From IMG/VR virus record IMGVR_UViG_3300048905_000120, positions 1 through 37,244 of that record: DNA of 37,244 bases; one strand, 5' to 3'. Under the pieces are notes generated by a model. It was not told where the DNA came from, did not search any database, and saw only the letters and a program-made list of their open reading frames with translations. The translations under genes were made by a program, and so were the position numbers. Below are positions 7,443 through 15,331 of this stretch, piece by piece (within the stretch, counting starts at the first letter, position 1; every line of letters begins with the position of its first letter). Source of the DNA: a virus.

Positions 7443-7983
7443 TCCCGACGAGCCGGTCTCGCTCGCCGATGCCAAGGCTTTCTGCCGGGTCGACGGCGAT
7501 GACGATGATGCGACGCTCGAATTGCTGGTCGCGGCGGCGCGGCAATATGTCGAGGGCCGGATCGGGCAGGCGCTGAAGCCGCGCACGGTGACCGACGTCT
7601 TCGACGATTTCGCGAAGCCGCTGACGCTCAGCGTCTGGCCGGTCGATGCCGCCAGCGTCAGCGTCGGCTATGTCGATGCCGACGGCGCCGATCAGGATTT
7701 CGCCGAATTCGAGGTCAAGGCCGCGAGCCGTCCTGCCCGGATCATCCTCGCGAGCGGCGCGGCTTGGCCGGCGGTCAGCGCGCAGGGGCAGGCGGTCAGC
7801 ATCAGCTATGATGCGGGCTATGACCCTTACACCGAGATACCTTACCCGCTCCGGCTCGCGATCCTGATGATCATCGCCGCGCGCTTCGACAATCGTTCCG
7901 GCGTCGCCGCCGCGCAGATTTCCGAAGTGCCGATCGGCGTCGAGGAACTGCTGCGCCGCCATCGCCCGCTCGCGGTGGCGTGA
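7432..7983 (+). CDS. Head-tail connector, gp6-like
   Basis: A 183-residue protein. The start is the ATG at 7432, with AAGG 8 bases upstream. The N-terminal region EPVSLADAKAFCRVDGDDDD, then LLVAAARQYVEGRIGQAL, is the typical opening of the HK97 gp6-like connector family that docks under the portal. PYPLRLAILMIIAARFDNR is the conserved helix in the second half. The middle (TLSVWPVDAASVSVGYVDADG) is a beta-rich insertion common in proteobacterial members. Order portal, connector, head closure supports the assignment. Confidence 0.85.
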   Translation: MALDPDEPVSLADAKAFCRVDGDDDDATLELLVAAARQYVEGRIGQALKPRTVTDVFDDFAKPLTLSVWPVDAASVSVGYVDADGADQDFAEFEVKAASRPARIILASGAAWPAVSAQGQAVSISYDAGYDPYTEIPYPLRLAILMIIAARFDNRSGVAAAQISEVPIGVEELLRRHRPLAVA

Positions 7984-8300
7984 TGGACGCGGGCGAGCTC
8001 GATCAGCGCATCACGATCGAGACGCGCACACTGACGCAGGATGCGCTCGGCGCTGACGTCGAGAACTGGTCCGAGCATAGCCGTCCCGCCGCCAAGGTGA
8101 TTGAGACGCCGGGCCGCGAGTTTTTGAAAGGCGAGGTTCAGGGTGAGAAGCGCGCCGTGTTTGTCATTTATTGGCGCGCGCTCGATAGCACTTCCCGTGT
8201 CACCTGGCGCGGGCGAATCTACACGATCGAGGACATCACCGGCACGCAGCGCGAGGGCTATGCCTGGCTGCACTGCAAGTCGGTATCGGGGGCGAATTGA
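7983..8300 (+). CDS. Head closure / head-tail adaptor protein
   Basis: A 105-residue protein. The ATG at 7983 overlaps the connector stop (TGATG). MDAGELDQRITIETRTLTQD, then EIETPGREF-like (KVIETPGREFLKGE) and ITGTQREGYAWLHCKSVSG, fit the SPP1 gp16-like (Phage_H_T_join) family that closes the head after packaging and joins the tail. Length is typical for the family. Confidence 0.82.
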   Translation: MDAGELDQRITIETRTLTQDALGADVENWSEHSRPAAKVIETPGREFLKGEVQGEKRAVFVIYWRALDSTSRVTWRGRIYTIEDITGTQREGYAWLHCKSVSGAN

Positions 8301-8566
8301 TGAGGAACGTCCGTTTCGTTTCCAATCGCGGTGTGCCGATGGGATCAAAATTGATCGACGTTCAGAGCGGTTTGGAACTGCGCGGCTTTCGGCGGATCGT
8401 TGCGACGGTTGAGGTCGACAATGTCAACATTCTCGAAGCGGAGTTCGTCGGTGCTGAACTCGACGTCGAGGGCGTCCTCCGCACGCACTTCATCGATCCC
8501 GAGACGGGTGAGATGCGGCACGTGGCCAAAATTATCTGGGCCAATGGCGAGGAATGGATAGCCTGA
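8300..8566 (+). CDS. Hypothetical phage protein in the neck region
   Basis: An 88-residue protein whose ATG overlaps the previous stop. It is soluble and beta-rich: MRNVRFVSNRGVPMGSKLID, then ILEAEFVGAELDVEGVLRTH, ending VAKIIWANGEEWIA. I do not recognise a family. Position between head closure and the gp10-like gene suggests a neck-related or accessory role. The stop overlaps the next ATG. Confidence 0.5.
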   Translation: MRNVRFVSNRGVPMGSKLIDVQSGLELRGFRRIVATVEVDNVNILEAEFVGAELDVEGVLRTHFIDPETGEMRHVAKIIWANGEEWIA

Positions 8567-8781
8567 TGCCGACAATGAAGCTGAAGATTATGACTGCCGG
8601 TGGCTGCAACTTGCCCGGCGGCATCGCGATGGTGTTGTGTGATGAGACCGGGAAGATGCTTCCGGGGCAGGCGGCGGGCGTGCTCGAATATGAGCAGGGC
8701 GAGCTTTCGACCTTCACGGTGAAATTTGAAATCGACGGGACCGACGTGGTGCTCGACGGCGGCCGAATTGGGGGCGAGTAA
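8566..8781 (+). CDS. Hypothetical small phage protein
   Basis: A 71-residue protein. I chose the ATG at 8566, overlapping the previous stop (TGATG), because GAGGA upstream lies directly against the alternative ATG at 8554. The protein is beta-rich (MKLKIMTAGGCNLPGGIAMV, STFTVKFEIDGTDVVLDGG) and has no membrane span. Together with its upstream neighbour it forms a pair of small beta proteins within the neck genes. Function unknown. Confidence 0.48.
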   Translation: MPTMKLKIMTAGGCNLPGGIAMVLCDETGKMLPGQAAGVLEYEQGELSTFTVKFEIDGTDVVLDGGRIGGE

Positions 8782-9215
8782 TGGCGACGATGAAGGTCCT
8801 GGGCGCGGCCGAGGTCGAAAAGCTTCTCAGACAGCTTCCTGAACGCCTCGCCAAGAATGTTACGATCAATTCGCTGCGCGCCGGCGGCCGGGTGATCGCC
8901 GCGGGGATGAAGTCGCGGGTGCCGGTGCGCACCGGCGCGTTGCGCAACAGCATCACCGTCTCCAGCGCCAAGAAGGCCACCAAGGGACGGTCGAATGTCG
9001 TGGTTGGTTTCAAGAAGCCGGTTTCGCGCCGCGCGCACCTCACCGAGTTCGGCACCGAGCATAGCCGCGCCGAGCCGTTCATCCGCCCGACAATCGACCA
9101 GGACGGCGAAGAGGCGATCAAGGTGATTGGCGAGGCGCTCGGCAAGGGCGTCGAACGCGAGGCGGCGGCGCTGGCCGGCGGCAAGAAAAGCTTCGTGACG
9201 GGGCGGAAGATTTGA
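8781..9215 (+). CDS. HK97 gp10-like neck/tail completion protein
   Basis: A 144-residue protein. VRTGALRNSITV at about residues 52-63 and RAHLTEFGTEHSRAEPFIRP at about 91-110 are the two signature blocks of the HK97 gp10-like family (RTGxLRxSI, EFGT, PFxRP). It is thought to act at tail completion or the head-tail junction. The start overlaps the previous stop as TAATG. Length is typical. Confidence 0.88.
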   Translation: MATMKVLGAAEVEKLLRQLPERLAKNVTINSLRAGGRVIAAGMKSRVPVRTGALRNSITVSSAKKATKGRSNVVVGFKKPVSRRAHLTEFGTEHSRAEPFIRPTIDQDGEEAIKVIGEALGKGVEREAAALAGGKKSFVTGRKI

Positions 9216-9216
9216 A

Positions 9217-9372
9217 ATGGCCAAGGTCGAGGCGACGCTGATCTGTGAAAAGAAATGGTGGTGGTTCCCGGCCTATTATGGCTGTCTCACCCTTGTCCTG
9301 ATGCGGGTGCTTTCAATCGAGGCCGGTGCGCAATGGGTAGCTAAGCACGCCTTCCGGATCGTCGTAAGGTAA
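9217..9372 (+). CDS. Small hydrophobic hypothetical protein
   Basis: A 51-residue protein starting 1 base after the gp10-like stop and ending 1 base before the next start, so it fills an otherwise unexplained 158-base gap. It has a Trp triplet (KKWWWFPAYYG), a hydrophobic segment GCLTLVLMRVLSIEAG, and a basic tail. It may be a short membrane-associated protein. Short genes with this Trp-rich opening and place occur in related phages as far as I recall, but I cannot name a family. Confidence 0.5.
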   Translation: MAKVEATLICEKKWWWFPAYYGCLTLVLMRVLSIEAGAQWVAKHAFRIVVR

Positions 9373-9373
9373 G

Positions 9374-9769
9374 ATGAGCACGATCGAAGCGGCGATCGTC
9401 GCCGCGCTGACCGCCGAGGCAAGCGTCACGGCGGAGATCGGCACGCGCATCTTCCCGCCAGGTGGCAGGCAGGGCGCGGTCTATCCTTACGCGACCTTTC
9501 AACGGATCTCGACGCAGGGCGCGGGCCACTTGGACGGCCCGTCGGATCTCGATTGGCCGCGCTTCCAGATCGACTTCTGGGGCACGAGTGCGCTCGCCGC
9601 GCTCGCCGCGGCGGAAGCGGTCCGCAACTTTCTGGACGGCGTCGAACGCAGCGGCGCCGGACTGTCCTTCGTCGCGACCTTTCAGGATCAGCGCGGTCCC
9701 GAGGTCGACGAGGAAACCCGCAACGCGCGGGTATCGCAGGATTATTTCATTTGGCACGAAAGGAGTTAG
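9374..9769 (+). CDS. Tail completion protein, DUF3168 (gp17-like)
   Basis: A 131-residue protein. IEAAIVAALTAEASVTAEIG, then RIFPPGGRQGAVYPYATFQR and RFQIDFWGTSALAAL, match the DUF3168 pattern (base-level order: helix, GRIxxxxxPQxxxYPYxxF, WsxxxxxA). These proteins terminate the tail tube at the head-proximal end. It directly precedes the major tail gene, the usual order. Confidence 0.85.
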   Translation: MSTIEAAIVAALTAEASVTAEIGTRIFPPGGRQGAVYPYATFQRISTQGAGHLDGPSDLDWPRFQIDFWGTSALAALAAAEAVRNFLDGVERSGAGLSFVATFQDQRGPEVDEETRNARVSQDYFIWHERS

Positions 9770-9772
9770 AAG

Positions 9773-10204
9773 ATGGCACTCAAATCTCAGACGTCGACCG
9801 TCCATATTTCGAACGAGGACGCCGACAGCACGGCCTACGGTTCGGCGACCTTCGCCAAGGTCGGGCAGGTCACCTCGATCGGCGCACCCTCTGGCGAGGC
9901 TGCTGACATCGACACCACCCATCTCGAATCGACGGCGAAGGAATATCTGGTCGGCCTGCCCGACAATGGCACGATCGAACTCGCGATGAACGCGATTTCG
10001 GGCGATGCCGGCCATGACGAGCTGATCGCGGCGATGGATCTGCAGGAGCGCCGCTGGCTCCAGATCACATGGTCGAATGGTGACATCTGGCACATCATGG
10101 CGCTGGTCAAGAAATATACCTGGAGTGCCGCGGTCGATGCCAAGATCGAGGCGGCGGCCAGCTTCCGCACGTCGGGTTCGTGGACGCGGAGCGCGGTATC
10201 TTGA
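9773..10204 (+). CDS. Major tail tube protein
   Basis: A 143-residue protein with the best ribosome binding site of the region, AAAGGAG ending 8 bases before the ATG, fitting a highly made virion protein. The sequence MALKSQTSTVHISNED, TFAKVGQVTSIGAPSGEAAD, IDTTHLESTAKEYL and NGDIWHIMALVKKYTWSA is typical of TP901-1/GTA-type tail tube proteins. It polymerises around the tape measure to form the non-contractile tail. Confidence 0.87.
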   Translation: MALKSQTSTVHISNEDADSTAYGSATFAKVGQVTSIGAPSGEAADIDTTHLESTAKEYLVGLPDNGTIELAMNAISGDAGHDELIAAMDLQERRWLQITWSNGDIWHIMALVKKYTWSAAVDAKIEAAASFRTSGSWTRSAVS

Positions 10205-10533
10205 GCCCGCGCGAGGCGATCCTCGCGCTCTGTGGCGAGGCCGAGACGATCCCGCTCGCCGGGATCGAGGGCGCCTTCATCCGGCGGCTCTCGGTGGCGG
10301 ACGTCGATGCGCTGCAGGAGAGCAAGCATTACACGATCACGCTCTTCGTCAGCACGATCTGCGACGCGGCCGGCAAGCCGCTGTTCGCCGAGAAGGACGC
10401 CGCCGAGCTCAAGCGCATGGCGAGCCATCGCTTCTCGGCCTTCACCGATCAGATCGTCGCGTTCAACCGGATCGACAAGGATGCGGTCGCGGACGCGGAA
10501 AAAAACTCCGAAGAGACGGCCTCCGCAGGCTGA
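10201..10533 (+). CDS. Tail assembly chaperone, short (G-like) product
   Basis: A product of about 110 residues if started at the TTG at 10201, which overlaps the tail tube stop as TTGA and has GGAG 9 bases upstream; a GTG at 10180 is the alternative. SPREAILALCGEAETIPLAG and FIRRLSVADVDALQ fit the tail assembly chaperone N-terminal domain that protects the tape measure during assembly. The end of the gene carries the heptamer A AAA AAC in the correct phase for -1 slippage, and the -1 frame leads without a stop into the next gene (DUF4035/gpT-like). The short form ends at the TGA at 10531. Confidence 0.82.
   Translation: MSPREAILALCGEAETIPLAGIEGAFIRRLSVADVDALQESKHYTITLFVSTICDAAGKPLFAEKDAAELKRMASHRFSAFTDQIVAFNRIDKDAVADAEKNSEETASAG
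10500..10506 (+). promoter_or_regulatory. -1 programmed ribosomal frameshift site, A AAA AAC
   Basis: A run of seven A at 10499-10505 followed by C gives A|AAA|AAC in the zero frame (GAA AAA AAC), an exact X XXY YYZ slippery heptamer. After slipping back one base, reading continues CTC CGA AGA GAC through the ATG at 10536 to the stop at 10826, making a G-T type fusion. Twenty-five bases separate the site from the short-form stop. The tail chaperone frameshift is conserved across tailed phages. Confidence 0.82.
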
Positions 10534-10535
10534 AA

Positions 10536-10826
10536 ATGCGTCTCGCCCTGGCGCTCGGCCGCACGGTCCGGGAGCTTGAGCGCTCGCTGTCGCACGCCGA
10601 ATGGATCGAATGGATCGCTTATTACGGGCTCGATCCGTGGGGCGACCAGCGCGATGACATGCGGATGGCCCGTCTCGTCACGGCGGTTCTCGCCCCTCAC
10701 TCCAAATCGACCGTCAATCCGGCTGATCACATGCTCTTCCCCGAGGACAGGCTCGACCTGCCCGACGAGGTAAGCGCGCAGGAGCAGCAATGGATGCTCG
10801 CGCTCAAACGCAACGAAGGAAATTGA
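10536..10826 (+). CDS. Tail assembly chaperone T-like domain (DUF4035), frameshift product
   Basis: The reading frame holds 96 residues from the ATG at 10536 to the stop at 10826 and is open back beyond the slippery site at 10500. The core ALALGRTVRELERSLSHAEW, then IEWIAYYGLDPWGDQRDDMR, matches the DUF4035/phage tail assembly protein T pattern (WxxYYxxxPWGxxRxD). It is probably made mainly as the C-terminal part of the frameshift fusion, which binds the tape measure; independent initiation at 10536 is possible but has only a weak Shine-Dalgarno context. Confidence 0.82.
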   Translation: MRLALALGRTVRELERSLSHAEWIEWIAYYGLDPWGDQRDDMRMARLVTAVLAPHSKSTVNPADHMLFPEDRLDLPDEVSAQEQQWMLALKRNEGN

Positions 10827-10827
10827 G

Positions 10828-13782
10828 ATGACCAGCGTCGGCAGTCTCGTCGTCGATCTGATCGCGCAGACGGCGAGCTTCAACGCCAATATCAGCAAGG
10901 CCGCGGCCAACCTCAATTCGAACGCGGCCCGGATGAACCGATCGCTGGCGCAGGTTCAGTCGTCGATCGAGAGGACGCAGAATTTCGCGAAGGGGCTGGC
11001 GGCGGCGTTCGCCGGCAGCCAGATCATCGCAGCGGGAAAGCGCGCGCTCGAATATGCCTCCTCGCTCGACGAGGTCAGCCAGCAGCTCGGCGTCACCTCC
11101 AAGGATCTGCAGGTCTATCGCTTTGCGGCGAGCCAGGTCGGCATCAGCCAGGAGGAGATGGACAAGGGGCTGCAGAAGCTCACCCGCTCGCTGGGCGATG
11201 CCGCGCTTGGATCGAAGGCGCCGCAGGCCGCGTTCGCGGCGCTCGGCATCTCGGTGCGTGATACGTCGGGGCATGTGAAGACCGCCGGCGAGGTCATTCC
11301 GGAGATCGCCAAGGCGCTCGAGAAGGTGCACGATCCGGCGCAGCGCGCGGCGGTCGAGGTGGCGTTGTTCGGCAAGACTGGACAGCAGCTCGACACGCTG
11401 CTCGGCAGCGGCGGCGCCGCGGTGTCCGGCCTCGCGCAGGAGGCGCTGAAGCTCGGCCTCGTCCTTTCCGACGATCAGATCCAGAATGCCGACCGCACCG
11501 CCGATCGCCTGTCCGCGCTCAAGCAGGTGCTGGAGGCGCGCATCGCGGGCGTCGTCGCCGACAATGCGGGCGCGATCTACAATCTGGCGAACAGCCTCGC
11601 CAGCCTCACCGCCCAGATCGTGCATTTCCTCGGCTCCAACCCCCAGCTTGCGCTCGGCATCATCGGCGGTCTCGCAGGCGCGCGCTTCGGCGGCCTGCCC
11701 GGTGCCGGTGTCGGCGCCGCGCTTGGCGTGGTCACCGGCGATCGCATGGCCGCGTCCTCGGCGGACTCCAACAGCGATCTCGGCTTCCGGCGCAAGCAGC
11801 TCGATAACGCGCTCACCGAACTGAACGCGCGCAGGAAGTCGGCCAGCGGCGGCGGTCTCTTCTCGATCCGGCAAGGCAGCGGCTCCCAGTCGGGCGCGAC
11901 GATCGAGCAGGCGCAGGCCGAGGTCCATCGCCAGGCCAATCTTCTCCGCCAGGCCGCCGCGAAGGCTCGGCTCGGCAGCGGCAGCGCTGCGCCCGCGGCC
12001 GGCGGCACCGACCTTCCCGATTTCCTCAACACCGGTAGCGGCCATTCCAAGCTGCAGCCCGAGATGTTCGTCAACCAGAGCGCCCAGCTCGATGCCGAAC
12101 TGCTCCGGCTGAAGCAGCAGCAGGCGACTGACGCCGACACGATCGCGCGCTTCGCCAAGGAGCAGATCAACGTCGAGGCCGACAAGTTCGCGCAGGACGT
12201 GAAGCTCAACGTCGCGGCCGGCCACCTCACCCAAGCGCAGGGCAAGGAGCTGCTCGCCAAGAACGAGACGGTGCGCAACCAGGAGCTGCTCCGCGCCGAG
12301 CTGGAGCGCCAGCGCCAGAACGCGCAGGACGCGCTCGATCTCGCCACCGCCGCCAACGACAATCAGCGCGAGATCCTGCAGGCGCAGGGTTCGATCGCCA
12401 CCACCGCGGCCGCGCGCCGCGCGATCGAACTCCGCCTGCTCGATCTCGACAAGCAGGAGGAAAAGGCCAAACTTGAGGCGGTGCTGGCCGATCAACTCGC
12501 CACCAAGGCCGAGAAGGATCGCGCCCAGCAGCGCCTCAACGCGCTCGACAGCATCTACGGCGCGCGTGTCCAATCGACGCTGCAGTCGACCGCCGGTCCG
12601 CTCGAAAATTATTTCAGGAGCCTGCCCAGGTCGATCGACGAGGTCGGCGAGGCGATGCAGCGGCTGCGCGTCGACCAACTCGAAAGCCTCAACCGCCGCA
12701 CCCAGCAATTCGCCTCGGATTTCTCGGACGCCTTCGGCCGCGCCGCGCAGGATCTGCTCGATCTCAAAAACCCGTTCGACGTACTCAAGAATCTGGTCGG
12801 CGATCTCGCGCACCAGTTCCAGCAGGAATTCATCGTCGATCCGATCCGCAACTTCGTCCACGACAAGATCGCCGCGCCGCTTTCCGAACGGCTCGTCACT
12901 GACAAGATCGGCGGGCAGACTGTGCATGGCATCGCCTCGCCCTACGGGCTCGACGCGCAGCAGATGTCGGTCGCGCTCAAGACCTCGACCGCCGACTTGC
13001 TCGCCTTCGCCCAGGCGCTGCAGGGCGCGAGCGCGGCGCTGGGCGGCGGCCTGCCCGGCAGCGGGCTGCTCGGCGGCGGCAATATCCTGGGCGGCGGCAA
13101 TATTTTGGGCGGCAGCTCGGGCGGCCCGCTGATCGGTCTCGACGGACAGCCGACCAGCGCGGGGATGACGTCGCTGGTTGATAGCGATGCGCTTAAGGCC
13201 GCGAACGACAATCTCGACCTGCTCGGTAGCGAAAGCGGCAAGACGGCAGCGGCGATGGCGGCGCAGGTGCCCGTGCTCGGCCAGTTCGGCAGCGGACTGA
13301 TGCAGGTTTTGTCCTCGCTTTCGGGCGGCGGTGGGGGCGGCGGCTTCCTGGGCGGATTGCTCAAGCTCGGCGGCTCGTTGCTCGGCGGCTTGGGGGGCGC
13401 GCCAGATATTTCCGGCATCGCATCGGTCGGGCTGTCAGCTGACTTCCTAAAGGCTGGCAGCACCAGCCTGACGGACGGCATCCCGATCGCAACCCTGCCC
13501 GGCTTCGCCTCGGGCGGGCGGCCGCGCGGGCTTTCGCTGGTCGGCGAGCAGGGGCCGGAACTGTTCATGCCCGATGCGCCCGGCACGATCATCCCGGCCG
13601 GGAGCACCGCCAGCTTCATGCGCTCGATCTGGAACCTGAAGCCGGCCAACGATCGCCGCCTCGGCGATATCCACGTCCATTTCCACGGCCAGGTCGATGA
13701 GCGCACCGCGCGCGTCTCGGGTCGGCAGGCGGCGATCTCGGCCCAGCGCGAGCAGGCCAAGGCTGCCAGGGCAGGCTACTGA
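10828..13782 (+). CDS. Tail tape measure protein
   Basis: A 984-residue protein that sets tail length and is ejected ahead of the DNA. Residues 1-60 are helical (GSLVVDLIAQTASFNANISK, the common tape-measure opening). Residues 270-305 are hydrophobic and glycine-rich (LALGIIGGLAGARFGGLPGA) and may insert in the host membrane. About 400-600 is a long Gln/Ala-rich coiled coil. Residues 760-890 contain Gly/Leu repeats, including a duplicated GGGNIL. Residues 892-930 (FASGGRPRGLSLVGEQGPEL) are the conserved C-terminal motif of the family. It follows the chaperone genes directly, as expected. At roughly 150 residues per 22 nm, a common rule, the tail would be about 145 nm. Confidence 0.93.
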   Translation: MTSVGSLVVDLIAQTASFNANISKAAANLNSNAARMNRSLAQVQSSIERTQNFAKGLAAAFAGSQIIAAGKRALEYASSLDEVSQQLGVTSKDLQVYRFAASQVGISQEEMDKGLQKLTRSLGDAALGSKAPQAAFAALGISVRDTSGHVKTAGEVIPEIAKALEKVHDPAQRAAVEVALFGKTGQQLDTLLGSGGAAVSGLAQEALKLGLVLSDDQIQNADRTADRLSALKQVLEARIAGVVADNAGAIYNLANSLASLTAQIVHFLGSNPQLALGIIGGLAGARFGGLPGAGVGAALGVVTGDRMAASSADSNSDLGFRRKQLDNALTELNARRKSASGGGLFSIRQGSGSQSGATIEQAQAEVHRQANLLRQAAAKARLGSGSAAPAAGGTDLPDFLNTGSGHSKLQPEMFVNQSAQLDAELLRLKQQQATDADTIARFAKEQINVEADKFAQDVKLNVAAGHLTQAQGKELLAKNETVRNQELLRAELERQRQNAQDALDLATAANDNQREILQAQGSIATTAAARRAIELRLLDLDKQEEKAKLEAVLADQLATKAEKDRAQQRLNALDSIYGARVQSTLQSTAGPLENYFRSLPRSIDEVGEAMQRLRVDQLESLNRRTQQFASDFSDAFGRAAQDLLDLKNPFDVLKNLVGDLAHQFQQEFIVDPIRNFVHDKIAAPLSERLVTDKIGGQTVHGIASPYGLDAQQMSVALKTSTADLLAFAQALQGASAALGGGLPGSGLLGGGNILGGGNILGGSSGGPLIGLDGQPTSAGMTSLVDSDALKAANDNLDLLGSESGKTAAAMAAQVPVLGQFGSGLMQVLSSLSGGGGGGGFLGGLLKLGGSLLGGLGGAPDISGIASVGLSADFLKAGSTSLTDGIPIATLPGFASGGRPRGLSLVGEQGPELFMPDAPGTIIPAGSTASFMRSIWNLKPANDRRLGDIHVHFHGQVDERTARVSGRQAAISAQREQAKAARAGY

Positions 13783-14381
13783 TGGCGTTCATCGATCAAA
13801 GGCTCCCGACCAAGGTCGAGCTCAACGCCGTCCGGCATGACGACGAGGATATCGAGATCGTCACCACCGATGGCGGCTGGGAGACGCGCAACGCGCGGCA
13901 GGCCTCGTCGCTGCGCAGCTGGGACATCAGCTTCCCCGCCGGCTTCTATGACGATGCGACGATCGCGGCGGTGATCGCGATGTACAAGGCTGCGCGTGGC
14001 AAGCTCCACAGCTTCCGCTTCAAGGACCCGGTCGAGAACGCGGTCGCCGATGCGCAGTTCGGCATCGGCGACGGCGCCACCACCACCTTCCCGCTGATCA
14101 TTCCCTACACCGCCGGCAGCGAGACCTTCGAGCGCGCGATCACTCGCCCGATCTCGCCGATCATAATCAAGAAGGACGGCGTCGTCGCGGGCAGCGGCTA
14201 TTCGGTCAATTATGCGACCGGCGTCGTCACCTTCTCGCCGGCGCCTTCGGTTGGCGTCGTGCTGAGCTGGAGCGGGGCATATGACGTGCCGGTGCGCTTC
14301 GACAGCGCGCTTGAAATGACCGCGCTGACGATCCGGCTCGCCCATGTCGAAACGCTGACGATCAAGGAAGTGCGCGAATGA
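13782..14381 (+). CDS. Distal tail protein, DUF2460 (GTA gp12-like)
   Basis: A 199-residue protein, its start overlapping the tape measure stop (TGATG). VVTTDGGWETRNARQ-like text (IVTTDGGWETRNARQASSLR), then SFPAGFYDDATIAAVIAMY and LHSFRFKDPVENAV are signature blocks of DUF2460. In gene transfer agents and related siphophages the protein forms the distal tail ring joining tube and baseplate. It is the first of the four-gene tail-tip module. Confidence 0.92.
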   Translation: MAFIDQRLPTKVELNAVRHDDEDIEIVTTDGGWETRNARQASSLRSWDISFPAGFYDDATIAAVIAMYKAARGKLHSFRFKDPVENAVADAQFGIGDGATTTFPLIIPYTAGSETFERAITRPISPIIIKKDGVVAGSGYSVNYATGVVTFSPAPSVGVVLSWSGAYDVPVRFDSALEMTALTIRLAHVETLTIKEVRE

Positions 14382-14419
14382 CGCGGACGTTCCTTTATCC
14401 TGATGAGCGGTCCGCATGA
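14378..14419 (+). other. Thirteen-codon mini-ORF bridging the distal tail and hub genes
   Basis: ATG at 14378 (overlapping the DUF2460 stop) reads MTRTFLYPDERSA and stops at 14417-14419, overlapping the hub gene ATG. Its first eleven bases, ATGACGCGGAC, are the same as the first eleven bases of the hub gene at 14416. It may serve as a re-initiation step coupling the two genes, or be the remnant of a short duplication. There is no evidence that the peptide is functional. Confidence 0.3.
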
Positions 14420-15309
14420 CGCGGACCTTGGGCGGCCCGCTCACCTCGCATCTGGCGACGCGCGATCATACCCGCGCCAAGATGATGCTGATCGCCTGCC
14501 GCGACGGTACCATGCTTGGCCTGACCGATCATGATCGCGTGCTCAATTTCGATCTCGGCACCGGCGCGGTCGATTACAAGCCCGACACCGGCATCCTTCC
14601 CTCCGCGCTGTCTGCCAGCATTGGCTTCGAGACCGGCAATTTCGAGGTGACCGGCCCGATCGGCGCCGATGTCACGCTGGCGGGCGTGCTTGGCGGCAAG
14701 TGGGATCAGGCGCGGGTCTATCTGTTCGAGGTCAACTGGAAATCATTGGGCAGCGGCAAGATCGCGCTGTTCGGCGGCTCCATCTCCGAGGCGCGGATCG
14801 AGGGCGGCAGCTTCGTGTTCGAGGTCCGCTCCGATGTCGACAGGCTCAACCAGTCGATCGGGCGCGTACTCTCGCCCTATTGCACCGCCGATTTCTGCGA
14901 CGCCCAGTGCACGCTCGACATCGCCGATTTCACCACGCCCGCGACGGTGACGGCGGTGATCGACGCGATGCGCTTCACCGTCAGCTATTCGGGCACGATC
15001 CCCGACGATGATCTCAACGGGGGGACGGTCCTGTTCACCTCGGGCGCGCTCATGGGAACCAAGCCGGTCGAGATCTTCGACTGGGCATCGACAGGAGATG
15101 CTCAGTTGTTCGAGCCGCTGGCTGAGCCGCCGGCGATCGGCGACACGCTCGATCTGCGCTTCGGCTGCCTCAAGATCCGCAAGTCCGACGATCCGCTCGC
15201 GCGCACCTGCATGTTTTACGGCAACATCGCCAACATGCGCGCCTTCCCCGAGGTGCCGGGAAGCGATCAGGTGCTCAAGGTCGCGGTGCCGGGAGCCGGC
15301 GGTGCTTGA
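14416..15309 (+). CDS. Tail hub protein, DUF2163 (GTA gp13-like)
   Basis: A 297-residue protein. SHLATRDHTRAKMMLIACRD, GTMLGLTDHDRVLNFD and the C-terminal LRFGCLKIRKSDDPLARTCM fit DUF2163 (TIGR02218). Cysteines C156, C161 and C165 in SPYCTADFCDAQC, together with C251 and C265, sit in the C-terminal half; a [4Fe-4S] cluster has been shown in the related lambda tail-tip protein L, so these residues may bind one here. It forms the hub between the distal tail ring and the tail-tip protein. The start codon overlaps the end of a mini-ORF. Confidence 0.9.
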   Translation: MTRTLGGPLTSHLATRDHTRAKMMLIACRDGTMLGLTDHDRVLNFDLGTGAVDYKPDTGILPSALSASIGFETGNFEVTGPIGADVTLAGVLGGKWDQARVYLFEVNWKSLGSGKIALFGGSISEARIEGGSFVFEVRSDVDRLNQSIGRVLSPYCTADFCDAQCTLDIADFTTPATVTAVIDAMRFTVSYSGTIPDDDLNGGTVLFTSGALMGTKPVEIFDWASTGDAQLFEPLAEPPAIGDTLDLRFGCLKIRKSDDPLARTCMFYGNIANMRAFPEVPGSDQVLKVAVPGAGGA

Positions 15310-15331
15310 GCCCCAAGTTTCTGATGGGGCC

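Noticed and set aside
10804-12927. A 707-codon open frame on the minus strand across the tape measure gene
   Set aside because: It is antisense to a clear tape measure gene, is rich in Arg, Leu and Glu as expected for a mirror of high-GC codon use, and shows no motif or ribosome site.
13064-13110. Short DNA repeat (GGCGGCGGCAATAT twice) as a possible recombination or CRISPR-like repeat
   Set aside because: It encodes GGGNIL repeats in the glycine-rich part of the tape measure, and there are no spacers.
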